From NCBI GenBank assembly GCA_032250805.1, contig JAVVEM010000007.1, forward strand, positions 41,659 to 105,658: DNA of 64,000 nt. The letters are read 5' to 3'. Both the position numbers and the translations under genes were made by a program. The notes beneath the pieces are model-generated. The model did not search any database, was not told the origin of the DNA, and saw only the letters and a list, made by a program, of their open reading frames with translations. The first letter of the stretch is position 1; each line of letters begins with the position of its first letter. Positions 37,762-45,217 of this stretch are shown here, in pieces. Source of the stretch: B18-G4 sp032250805 (GTDB taxonomy: Bacteria > Bacteroidota > Bacteroidia > Bacteroidales > B18-G4).

Positions 37762-37769
37762 CAAATTTA
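37762..37769 (-). promoter_or_regulatory. -7 element of the trxB promoter
   Basis: TAAATTTG on the minus strand, exact TAnnTTTG, 35 bp before the trxB ATG. No clear -33 TTTG. Confidence 0.45.
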
Positions 37770-37905
37770 CACAATTTCATGTTAAAAATGAATTGCTTCT
37801 TCCATGTCATAAAGTATGCCAAAATATCGATGTGATTAATTGTCAGCCGTTTTGGATTATTCGAATAAAAAATTTTGCTGACAAATTGTCGGCCGCGATA
37901 AAAAA

Positions 37906-39225
37906 TTATTGCAGATCCTTCCAGCTCACAACTTCAAGCTGAAGGGAATCGACATCGCTATAGCGGTAGACACGGTTGGGGATATCATCGCCATATTCAT
38001 CGGCTTCAACAGTGTTCCAGCTACCACGTGTAAACTTAAACTCAAGCATATTCCTGTCGCGCGGAATGCTGATAAAATATGTCCCGCTGATTGAATCCTG
38101 CTGCAGCTTCCAGTCAGGGTTGCCGGGGTTCCAGTTGTTAAAGTTACCTGCTAAATAAATGCCGGCATCAGGTGGCGTATTTTCAGGCAAACCCGAAATG
38201 CTGATTTGTATTTTTCCGGGGATCTCTTCTGAAAGGTCGGCCCAGTTATGGATCGCTACGGTGACCGTATCTGATGAGCCTGCTTTTTTCAGCACACGGT
38301 TGTTGATCTCGTAACCATATTTGTCGGTTTCAACGGTGCGCCAGTTGCCCCGGGTAAATTTATATTCTTTGTTATAGGCACGCTTGGGCAGGTTAATAAA
38401 ATACTGTCCCTGCCTGTTTTTTTCAAGGCGAAGGTTGCCGTCGTGCGGGTACCAGTCGTTGATCTCACCCACAAAAAATATTGCATCTTCGGGCGGGGTA
38501 TTTTCCGGTATGCTTTGCACGATAAGGGTGATCATATTTCCTTTTGCTTTTTCGAGATCCTGCCATGATTCAACTTCTATAAATACGGTATCTGCCTGCC
38601 CGAAACGGATCGTTCGCGGTTTTATTTCCCTGCCAAGGCCATCGGCTTCGCTCCTGTTCAGGCTGCCCCGGGTAATCTTAAATTCAATTTCTTCAAGATC
38701 GCCCGGCCGGTATATCGTAAGTACGGGCTTGTTCAATGAACCATCCTTATTTCCTGATCCCTTGGTTTCGAAGATATATTCATTGCCCTCAACGTCCCAG
38801 TTATTGATATTTCCCGCCAGGGTGATCGGGGCATCCTGCGGTGTATTTTCGGGAAGTGACGTAATTACGAATGTCATCTGGTCGCAATCAACGGGGTCGA
38901 GATCAGCCCAGCTCCTAATGGTATCTGTTACCACTTCATCTTCGCCACCGTATTTAAGCACACGGTTGTCGATCTCATAACCGCAATTGTCCTTTTCAAC
39001 TGTTGTCCAGTCGCCACGTGTAAATTTGTATTCAAGCTCACCCACTCCTCTTGGAAGGTTGAGATAATAAATTGAGTCCTCAGCCTGTTTCAGAATGTAT
39101 CTGCTATCGCCCGGGTCCCAGTTGTTGAATTCCCCGGTAATATAGATATCGGCACTTTCCGGAGTGTTTGAAGGCAGTTGGTGCACTTCAACCCGCATCT
39201 GATAGCAGGACGGGAGCATGATCAT
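37906..39225 (-). CDS. Four-repeat E-set lipoprotein with truncated 5' end
   Basis: About 439 residues made of four copies of a roughly 105-residue domain. Each has NTP...I.L.G.(F/I)N(N/D)W, a strand block and FTRGxWxTVE or a variant, then NRV and a W-D-L end. The N-N-W core resembles glycogen-binding CBM48/AMPK-beta domains, but function is unknown. A likely lipid-anchor Cys sits in LPSCYQ, yet only about six hydrophobic residues precede it, too few for a signal peptide. The gene overlaps the cut LytT gene, so a deletion joining two genes is likely. Start uncertain (ATG 39225 or TTG 39243). Confidence 0.65.
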   Translation of the reverse strand: MIMLPSCYQMRVEVHQLPSNTPESADIYITGEFNNWDPGDSRYILKQAEDSIYYLNLPRGVGELEYKFTRGDWTTVEKDNCGYEIDNRVLKYGGEDEVVTDTIRSWADLDPVDCDQMTFVITSLPENTPQDAPITLAGNINNWDVEGNEYIFETKGSGNKDGSLNKPVLTIYRPGDLEEIEFKITRGSLNRSEADGLGREIKPRTIRFGQADTVFIEVESWQDLEKAKGNMITLIVQSIPENTPPEDAIFFVGEINDWYPHDGNLRLEKNRQGQYFINLPKRAYNKEYKFTRGNWRTVETDKYGYEINNRVLKKAGSSDTVTVAIHNWADLSEEIPGKIQISISGLPENTPPDAGIYLAGNFNNWNPGNPDWKLQQDSISGTYFISIPRDRNMLEFKFTRGSWNTVEADEYGDDIPNRVYRYSDVDSLQLEVVSWKDLQ

Positions 39226-39835
39226 CAACCCGCCCGGGATCAATCATTTCATCCAGTTGCTCCAGGGTATGGTCGATAATGTATTTATGACCATCATTGC
39301 CGATCAGAAAAACCACATTATCCTCTGCTTTAAAGTAAGCTGTTTCGTCTGAACCCACACTTTTTATCTGATCGCCTATTCTGGTTAAAAAGCGGTTCTT
39401 GTAGTTTTTTGCCGACATGAGGCTGAGGAGTTGTTTCAACTGTTCTTGGCCAGGGCTTGTTTTATCCGGGCCGATGCCATGTTTCATTTTGTCGAACTTC
39501 TTTAGTGCTGCCTCAAGTGCTTCCTGTTTAACGGGTTTCAGCAGGTAGTCGATGCTGTTTAGTTCAAATGCTCTGATCGCAAATTCGTCGTAGGCGGTGG
39601 TAAAGATCACGGCCGATTTCAGTTCGATCTCTTTAAATATTTCGAAGCTTAACCCATCGGCCAGTTGTATATCGAGAAAAACCAGGTCGGGATGGAGATT
39701 GCTGCCGAACCATTCGATGCTGTCTTCAACGGAGTCGATCATTTCCAGCAGCTCATATTCCCTGCCGGTTTTTTTTATCAGCCTGAGCAGTTCCTGCTGT
39801 GCAAATGGTTCATCTTCAACAATTACAATCTTCAT
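39188..39835 (-). CDS. LytTR-type response regulator, C-terminally truncated
   Basis: 215 residues. The receiver (1-120) is complete: VEDEP, VFLDIQLADGL with the phospho-acceptor Asp near 54, TAYDEFAIRAF and LLKPVK. The LytTR DNA-binding domain begins near 145 (NRFLTRIGDQI) and is normal up to LEQLDEMIDPGR, where family members continue with FFRINRQYI-type sequence; here it runs into unrelated residues and stops. About half of the DNA-binding fold is missing, so it is probably unable to bind DNA. It starts inside the kinase stop (4-bp overlap). Treat as a likely pseudogene. Confidence 0.75.
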   Translation of the reverse strand: MKIVIVEDEPFAQQELLRLIKKTGREYELLEMIDSVEDSIEWFGSNLHPDLVFLDIQLADGLSFEIFKEIELKSAVIFTTAYDEFAIRAFELNSIDYLLKPVKQEALEAALKKFDKMKHGIGPDKTSPGQEQLKQLLSLMSAKNYKNRFLTRIGDQIKSVGSDETAYFKAEDNVVFLIGNDGHKYIIDHTLEQLDEMIDPGRVDDHAPVLLSDAG

Positions 39836-40863
39836 ATTATCGGAACTTTAACAATAAATGTATCATTTTCATTATTGATCATGACCTCTTGCCCGCATAA
39901 GGCTCTGTAGCGGCTCGAGATATTCTGCAATCCCATCTGGCTGCCTTTTTCCTTTACTGCTTTTGTCTGGAGCGGGTTTTCAATGACGATATATTTTTTG
40001 TCGTTGAATATCTGAATTTTGAGTGGCCGCTTTGCCGAAACGATGTTATGCTTTACGGCATTTTCGATCAGCATTTGCAGGGTGAGCGGGGCAATTTTTC
40101 TGTCCATCACATCCTCGCTGATGCCCATCTCCACCTTCAGCTTTTTTTCAAACCTGAGTTCCAGCAGAAAAATATACGATTCGATAAACCTTATTTCTTC
40201 CCGGATGCTGATCAGTTCTTTCTGCCTGTTATCGAGTACATGCCTGTATACATCCGATAATTTGCGGATAAATTCGGCCGACCTGTCGGCATCTTCATAA
40301 ACCAGCGAAGAAAGGGTGTTCAGGCTATTGAAAAGAAAATGCGGATTGATCTGTGCCTGCAGCATTTCAAATTCAAACTCAGCGCTTTCCTTTTTATATT
40401 TTTCTGCCTGCAGGAGCGAAAGCCTCCATTGATTCATCAAAACAATGCCGAAATCTATAATATTCAGGATGATGATCACACATATAATAAATATGGCAAT
40501 GGTGATCTCGTCGGTTAAGAGTATGAACTGCCTGGTAGCAAACACAAAAACCCAGGCCAGTCTTAGTCCAGTAAACACAAGCAATCCTGCCAGGGTATAC
40601 GTGATTATCTGAAGGTTTAGGCGGTATACCGGGCGATGTTCCCACCGGGCAAAGCTGTCGAGCCATTTGTTAAGCCAATAAACAGTTTCGGTGAAGAGTA
40701 TGGTCAGTGCCAGAGCGGCAAGATACCACTGAAGCGACTGAAACAGCTCAAGATTCCGGTATTGCAGCTTAAATATGATCTCAAGGAGGATTGCTCCGGC
40801 CAGGCCAAGGATAAGCGCAAAACCCAGTCTTTTGGCAAATTTATTTAATACAATTTCAAACAT
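39832..40863 (-). CDS. LytS-type sensor histidine kinase
   Basis: 343 residues. Four transmembrane helices lie in the first 155 residues, with no clear extracellular sensor. The His-kinase domain (PF06580 type) has the phospho-His in QINPHFLFNSLNTLSSL (about 192-208) and the N-box in LTQ/LIENAVKHNIV, followed by a weak G-box KGSQMGLQNISSRY. Its partner regulator follows with a 4-bp overlap but is truncated, so the system may be dead. Signal unknown. Confidence 0.87.
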   Translation of the reverse strand: MFEIVLNKFAKRLGFALILGLAGAILLEIIFKLQYRNLELFQSLQWYLAALALTILFTETVYWLNKWLDSFARWEHRPVYRLNLQIITYTLAGLLVFTGLRLAWVFVFATRQFILLTDEITIAIFIICVIIILNIIDFGIVLMNQWRLSLLQAEKYKKESAEFEFEMLQAQINPHFLFNSLNTLSSLVYEDADRSAEFIRKLSDVYRHVLDNRQKELISIREEIRFIESYIFLLELRFEKKLKVEMGISEDVMDRKIAPLTLQMLIENAVKHNIVSAKRPLKIQIFNDKKYIVIENPLQTKAVKEKGSQMGLQNISSRYRALCGQEVMINNENDTFIVKVPII

Positions 40864-40896
40864 TGCAGTTCATCAAAACTGTTCCGGGGTATTTCC

Positions 40897-40927
40897 CAAA
40901 AATAGCCATTCCGTGCATGAAATCAAA
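40897..40927 (-). promoter_or_regulatory. Promoter of the lytS gene
   Basis: On the minus strand, TTTG at 40927-40924, exactly 19 bp, then TATTTTTG at 40904-40897. Both elements match the Bacteroidota sigma factor consensus perfectly. The ATG lies 33 bp downstream. Confidence 0.75.
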
Positions 40928-40959
40928 GAACGGGAGTGTAAAGGAGGCAATTTACTTTA

Positions 40960-41325
40960 CTAATTTGCTTTTTTGATGGTTTTTCTCATCACTTCCTGCT
41001 TATTCCTTTCGATGGCATATTCGTAATTTCCGGGTTTAAGATTGCTGACATCGAAGCCGATCCTTGCAACATTTTCTTTTCTGATGGCATAGTTGAATAA
41101 TTCAACCCCGCTGACATCATAAACGCGTAGTTTTACGATATCCTGATCCGGTTTTTCAATAAGGAATTTTACTACATTGTCGGGATACAGGTTGATGCTT
41201 GCCTTGAATGCTGATTCAGGGGCAGCCTGATCAACTTTTGCTGTATCTTCGTTTTCTGCTTTGGTGTTTAAGCTGAGGCCCATCATGAGGGCGAGAACTG
41301 TGAGGGTGATAATTTTTGTTTTCAT
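40960..41325 (-). CDS. Small secreted protein, sorting-domain-like fold
   Basis: 121 residues with a signal peptide (1-23, ALMMGLSLNTKAE). The mature part has the strand pattern IKLRVYDVSGVELFNY and GNYEYAI, like the beta-sandwich of T9SS C-terminal sorting domains or DUF3244, without the upstream cargo. Function unknown. Confidence 0.65.
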   Translation of the reverse strand: MKTKIITLTVLALMMGLSLNTKAENEDTAKVDQAAPESAFKASINLYPDNVVKFLIEKPDQDIVKLRVYDVSGVELFNYAIRKENVARIGFDVSNLKPGNYEYAIERNKQEVMRKTIKKAN

Positions 41326-41528
41326 GGCTTGTTGTTTTTAAAGTTTCTGGGGTAAAATTACTGCCTCGCGAAGGCCATGAAAAGGCATTTCGGGCGAACT
41401 GCTGATCCGGCCAGGTGAACTTTAATAAATCGATGGTGAAATGCATTGAACGAAAGCGGAGCATAAAGGATTTCCCGACAAGGATAAAGGACATACCAGG
41501 TACCGTGGCCGGTATAACATTTATTCAT

Positions 41529-41536
41529 TAATTTTG
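41529..41536 (+). promoter_or_regulatory. -7 element upstream of the broken cbpA
   Basis: TAATTTTG, exact TAnnTTTG, 12 bp before the first cbpA-derived sequence. It is probably the old cbpA promoter, now driving cbpM. Confidence 0.45.
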
Positions 41537-41550
41537 TATAACAGGGAATG

Positions 41551-41990
41551 ACCAGATCAGCAGCAATATCATGATGCTGATCGTGGAGAGCCTTTTAATG
41601 CCGGCGCAGGTTTTGATTTCGGCTACAGCGGCATGGGCGGTTTCAGCGATTTTTTTGAATCGCTTTTTGGCAGTGCCGGCAGGCGTTCCGCGACAGGCCG
41701 GCGCCCGTCGCGCCAAAAAGGTGAAGATGTTACGGCCAGCATCAGTATCCCCATCACAGATGCCTTTCACGGGGCCACCCGGAGGAAAGGTTAAATTGAA
41801 GATCCCGTCAGGCGCAAAACAAGGCAAAAAGCTCCGGCTGAAAGGCAAAGGCATCCCTGCCAAAACTCCCGGCGACCTTTATGTTGTGGTCAATATTGTT
41901 TGGCCACCGGCCAATACCGAAAAAGCCAGAAAAATATATGAAGAGATGAAAGACCTGGATTTCGATCCGCGAAAAAATTTTGGAGGATAA
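41551..41990 (+). pseudogene. cbpA: cbpA (DnaJ-like co-chaperone) relic with two deletions
   Basis: Two cbpA pieces in different frames. Piece one (about 41551-41794) encodes the glycine-phenylalanine linker and the start of the first C-terminal domain: GAGFDFGYSGMGGFSDFFES, then RQKGEDVTASISIPITDAFHGATR, after which TAA follows. The J-domain that should precede it is gone, and there is no start codon. Piece two (from 41790) encodes VKLKIPSGAKQGKKLRLKGK and GDLYVVVNIVWPP to the end, the second C-terminal substrate domain. The middle of CbpA is missing. An ORF from 41571 to 41990 in the second frame is formed by chance upstream of 41790. Confidence 0.82.
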
Positions 41991-41994
41991 GCAT

Positions 41995-42312
41995 ATGACC
42001 AATGAAATGGAAAGAATATATCAGGGCATTATCATTGATGATGAAGAAGATATCAGCCTGGTCAGACTGTGTAACATCTGCGACCACTCACAGGATGAGA
42101 TCATCGAAATGGTTGAAGAAGGCATTGTGGAGCCCCGGGGGCGGTCAAAGCGTGAATGGCGGTTCTCTTTTACCTCCGTTGAGCGGGTAAAGCGAATAAA
42201 AAGATTGAAACGTGATTTTGATCTGAACACAGCAGGGGTAGGCCTGGCCATACATCTTCTCGACCGTATTGAGGAACTGGAAGCCTTGCTGAAGCGATAC
42301 GAAGAGCTCTGA
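41995..42312 (+). CDS. cbpM: Chaperone modulator CbpM
   Basis: 105 residues. CbpM binds the CbpA J-domain and modulates its DnaK partnering. The sequence has the MerR-like N-terminus with VRLCNICDHSQDEIIEMVEEGIVEP and a C-terminal helical part ending in LDRIEELEALL. The ATG at 41995 follows a good Shine-Dalgarno (GGAGG, 9 bp upstream) that lies in the last codons of the cbpA relic. The gene is intact though its partner is broken. Confidence 0.8.
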   Translation: MTNEMERIYQGIIIDDEEDISLVRLCNICDHSQDEIIEMVEEGIVEPRGRSKREWRFSFTSVERVKRIKRLKRDFDLNTAGVGLAIHLLDRIEELEALLKRYEEL

Positions 42313-42403
42313 ATAAAGTCAACGCCATACTTAAATCAGGGCAACTGCTGGCCGTGTTCTGTATTCGCGTAAATTATGGATCCGGTGCGAACGAATTTCT
42401 CGC

Positions 42404-43075
42404 TTAACGGGCTTTCTTCTGAAGGTATTCAGGTCCGGTTACACCCATCGAAACATAAATATTTACAAGTCCGTCGATATTGAAATTAACTTTTTCGACC
42501 CAGGAAACGGGTACGTAAAGGATTGCCCCACCAATGGGAACGGGCGAGCTGGGTATCATGACCGAATAGTATTCGAAGCCGTCAATATTAATGATCTCCT
42601 GGGTGGTGAGCAATGCCAGTACAGCCGTTCCGCCTTTTCCGCCAAAGTAGCACATTACGGGGCTCATGGCTTTCATATCTGGTTGGTCTTTCACCTCAAA
42701 CAGAGAGGTAATCTTTTTCGATGCATTGTAAATTGTACTGATGAGCGGGATGCGTCTCATTATATTGTCGGTTAGGTTGTTCCATTGGTTGCGCAGGCCT
42801 ATCTGCACCATTATTCCCATAAAATATATCAGCACAAGTGTGGCGCTGAGACCGAGGAGATATGCCACAATCTGGTTTTTAACAAAGTTAAGCCCAACAG
42901 ATTGCAGCAGGCCGCCAAAATCACTTGCGGGCCCGATCATCCCCGCCAGGAAATTAATAAACCAAATAATGATGATGATCGTTATAACCAGCGGAAATAT
43001 GGTAAGTATTCCCGTAAGGAAAGGACGCATGATCTTGCTGAAAAATGTTTTTTTCTTTGTTTCTTTTGTTTCCAT
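42404..43075 (-). CDS. DUF502 family membrane protein
   Basis: 223 residues. Two transmembrane segments in the N-terminal part (about 14-42 and 66-92) and the DUF502 pattern: PFLTGILTIFPLVITI, IPLISTIYNASKKI (about 108-121) and a GGAILYVPVSWVEKV end. Function unknown. A stand-alone gene. Confidence 0.88.
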   Translation of the reverse strand: METKETKKKTFFSKIMRPFLTGILTIFPLVITIIIIIWFINFLAGMIGPASDFGGLLQSVGLNFVKNQIVAYLLGLSATLVLIYFMGIMVQIGLRNQWNNLTDNIMRRIPLISTIYNASKKITSLFEVKDQPDMKAMSPVMCYFGGKGGTAVLALLTTQEIINIDGFEYYSVMIPSSPVPIGGAILYVPVSWVEKVNFNIDGLVNIYVSMGVTGPEYLQKKAR

Positions 43076-43190
43076 GATGAAGGGGATTAGTGATCTTATT
43101 GCCTAAAATTAATCATTATTCGGGAGAATGAGATGCTAATACTCCTTGTGAGCTTTGTCATTTAAGGAAAAGATAAGGCCCTATGATTTG

Positions 43191-44312
43191 CTATTCGCTG
43201 AAAATATCCGATTCAGGATGAAAAGCAAGCCATGCAAATGCAAAATGATTGCCATGTGGAATGGGTGTCAGGGATTTTCCTTTATGAATTCCCGAAATGC
43301 ATTTGCCTGCGATATTCCATTCTGAGCCGGTTTGCATATCTCTGAACCCATTTTCTCTTTTTTCAAAATGAAGTAACTCCCCTTCAACAAGGGGGCTGAA
43401 AACAGTAACTGAACCCACTTGTTTTGATTCGGCAATATTTTTTTTATCCACCACCGATACAGTTTTGGAAGTATGAAACAGGACCACCGGGGTGTCTTTG
43501 AACTGATCGTTAATAACATCGGTTTTTTCAAAAGAAGAGAGCGGATAGATCTTGTATTCACTTTCAATCTGGATGTCGATCACGCGTTCCATAGCGGGTA
43601 GTCGCGGGTCAACTTCTCCTTTAAAAAGCCGGGGCTGCTCGTTGGTTAATGCGTCATATCCTGTGTAGGGATTGCTGCCATATTCGCTGAAATGACCTGT
43701 TTCAGTTGAAAGTATCTTGCCTTCGGGATAGGTTTCAAAAAATTCTTCCAATGAGATCAGCATGGATGAAACCAGGTTTAATCTGGCACCGGCCAGTTTG
43801 CCAACCAAGGCTTCTCCTGTTAACTGTTGCCACCAGCTTTGGGTTTGCCGGTCCCACATCACCAGGTCGCTGTTGCGCAACATGCCTGAAACCCCGAAAT
43901 CGAGCAGATATGTCACACCTTCAAATTCAAGCCGCCGGTCGTAAACCACGGCCGTATTGCAAAGCGGGCAGTAGGTGATCGTAACTTTCTTGCTCCCTGC
44001 TTCATCATTAACAATTTCATGATACATGAGCACACTGAGCGGATAGGCTTTGGCTTCTCCACTAATTTCAAGGGCCACAACCGGTTCATGCGTAAAATAG
44101 TTGTTTTCGGCTTTTTCTCTGTCCCAGAATTTCGGTTCATCAATGGGCGGAATACCGTCAGGCATCAGCAGCGCTGTGAATTCGTCCAGTGATACAATCC
44201 TGTTGGCAGTATCAGTTTTCCAGTTAAATGGCAAATTTTTTGGATTATTTTGTGCAACTACAACCGTAATTATGAACAAAAATACGATTGAACTGCTTAC
44301 AACTTTCTTCAT
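43191..44312 (-). CDS. DUF3179 family secreted protein
   Basis: 373 residues with a signal peptide (1-20). The DUF3179 family is defined by EAKAYPLSVLMYHEIVND and CPLCNTAVVYDRR (about 119-131, two Cys), seen here, followed by a long beta-rich region (LDFGVSGMLRNSDLVMWDR). Function unknown; the Cys pair may bind a metal or cofactor. Confidence 0.88.
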   Translation of the reverse strand: MKKVVSSSIVFLFIITVVVAQNNPKNLPFNWKTDTANRIVSLDEFTALLMPDGIPPIDEPKFWDREKAENNYFTHEPVVALEISGEAKAYPLSVLMYHEIVNDEAGSKKVTITYCPLCNTAVVYDRRLEFEGVTYLLDFGVSGMLRNSDLVMWDRQTQSWWQQLTGEALVGKLAGARLNLVSSMLISLEEFFETYPEGKILSTETGHFSEYGSNPYTGYDALTNEQPRLFKGEVDPRLPAMERVIDIQIESEYKIYPLSSFEKTDVINDQFKDTPVVLFHTSKTVSVVDKKNIAESKQVGSVTVFSPLVEGELLHFEKRENGFRDMQTGSEWNIAGKCISGIHKGKSLTPIPHGNHFAFAWLAFHPESDIFSE

Positions 44313-44453
44313 ATTATATTTTAATTAATTTATTTTTTATCATTTTTCAATCAAACTCAATATGCCGGTTTCAAAAAATCAATTCAACCTTACCGGCGAT
44401 TTTAAGTCAGCTTATTCTATTCATTTCCACATTTTTTAAAAACATAACGCGTT

Positions 44454-45041
44454 CTAATAAGGCGTCCCTTTCTGTCTTCTTTCTTTAAAAGCTTCCATGT
44501 ACCACTCAAACTCATTTAAAAACTTTTGCGCAGAAGGCTCGGTGAACTTATTCTGTGGTACCAGGTTTTCATCGAAAAGATTGCCGATAACCGGAAATGG
44601 CAGCATAGACGAAATGGCCGGCATTCCAAGTTCGCCCACAATGGTCCGCAAATGAACAGCAGATCGTACCCCGCCAAAATTTCCTGCCGAATAGGATGCA
44701 ATGGCCGATGGTTTGAAGAAATATTCAGTCTGGAAATGATCGAGCAGATTTTTCAAAGCAGGCGGAATGCTGTGATTATACTCACCCGTTACGATGAGAA
44801 ACCCATCTGACTTTTTAAAAATCCGGGCAAGTTTTTCCATGTTTTCCGGAGCCTTTCCAGCGTCATATTCCTTGTACATCTTATCCAAAAAAGGAAGATC
44901 ATAATTCAAAGGATCAATAAAATGTACATTATAATTTCTTTCCAGCAGTTTCTTTTCAAGGTAACGGGCCGCAAAAATCCCCTGGCGGGCTTTACGCACC
45001 GAACCATAAATGAGACTAACTTCTAATGATATTTTTTTCAT
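44454..45041 (-). CDS. NADPH-dependent FMN reductase
   Basis: 195 residues of the flavodoxin-like reductase family. SLIYGSVRKARQGI near the start is the FMN phosphate loop, GFLIVTGEYNHSIPPALKNLLDH (about 95-117) the family signature, and YSAGNFGGVRSA the late flavin contact. It is separated by 176 bp from the start of the Rieske-ThDP operon's end, so probably a separate unit. Confidence 0.88.
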   Translation of the reverse strand: MKKISLEVSLIYGSVRKARQGIFAARYLEKKLLERNYNVHFIDPLNYDLPFLDKMYKEYDAGKAPENMEKLARIFKKSDGFLIVTGEYNHSIPPALKNLLDHFQTEYFFKPSAIASYSAGNFGGVRSAVHLRTIVGELGMPAISSMLPFPVIGNLFDENLVPQNKFTEPSAQKFLNEFEWYMEAFKERRQKGTPY

Positions 45042-45217
45042 GGTTCATATATTAATTTCGGGGTGAATCTACAAAATAGCCTTGGATATTTGAAGGCAAT
45101 CCTGTCAAGAATTAATCAGTATTGCCATTATCCATATCGCTGAACGAGCTAAAAGAAATCATTTAACTCTCACTGTTTGAAAGAAAACTTTAGCATAGCT
45201 ATCATATTCCAATCTTT

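Noticed and set aside
41571..41990. A 139-residue open frame, plus strand
   Set aside because: Its first half reads through cbpA sequence in the wrong frame; only the last part from 41790 is true cbpA coding. It is reported as a pseudogene.
44364..44397. GCCGGT...ACCGGC inverted repeat between DUF3179 and the FMN reductase
   Set aside because: Loop of 22 bases and no T-run after it; not convincing as a terminator.
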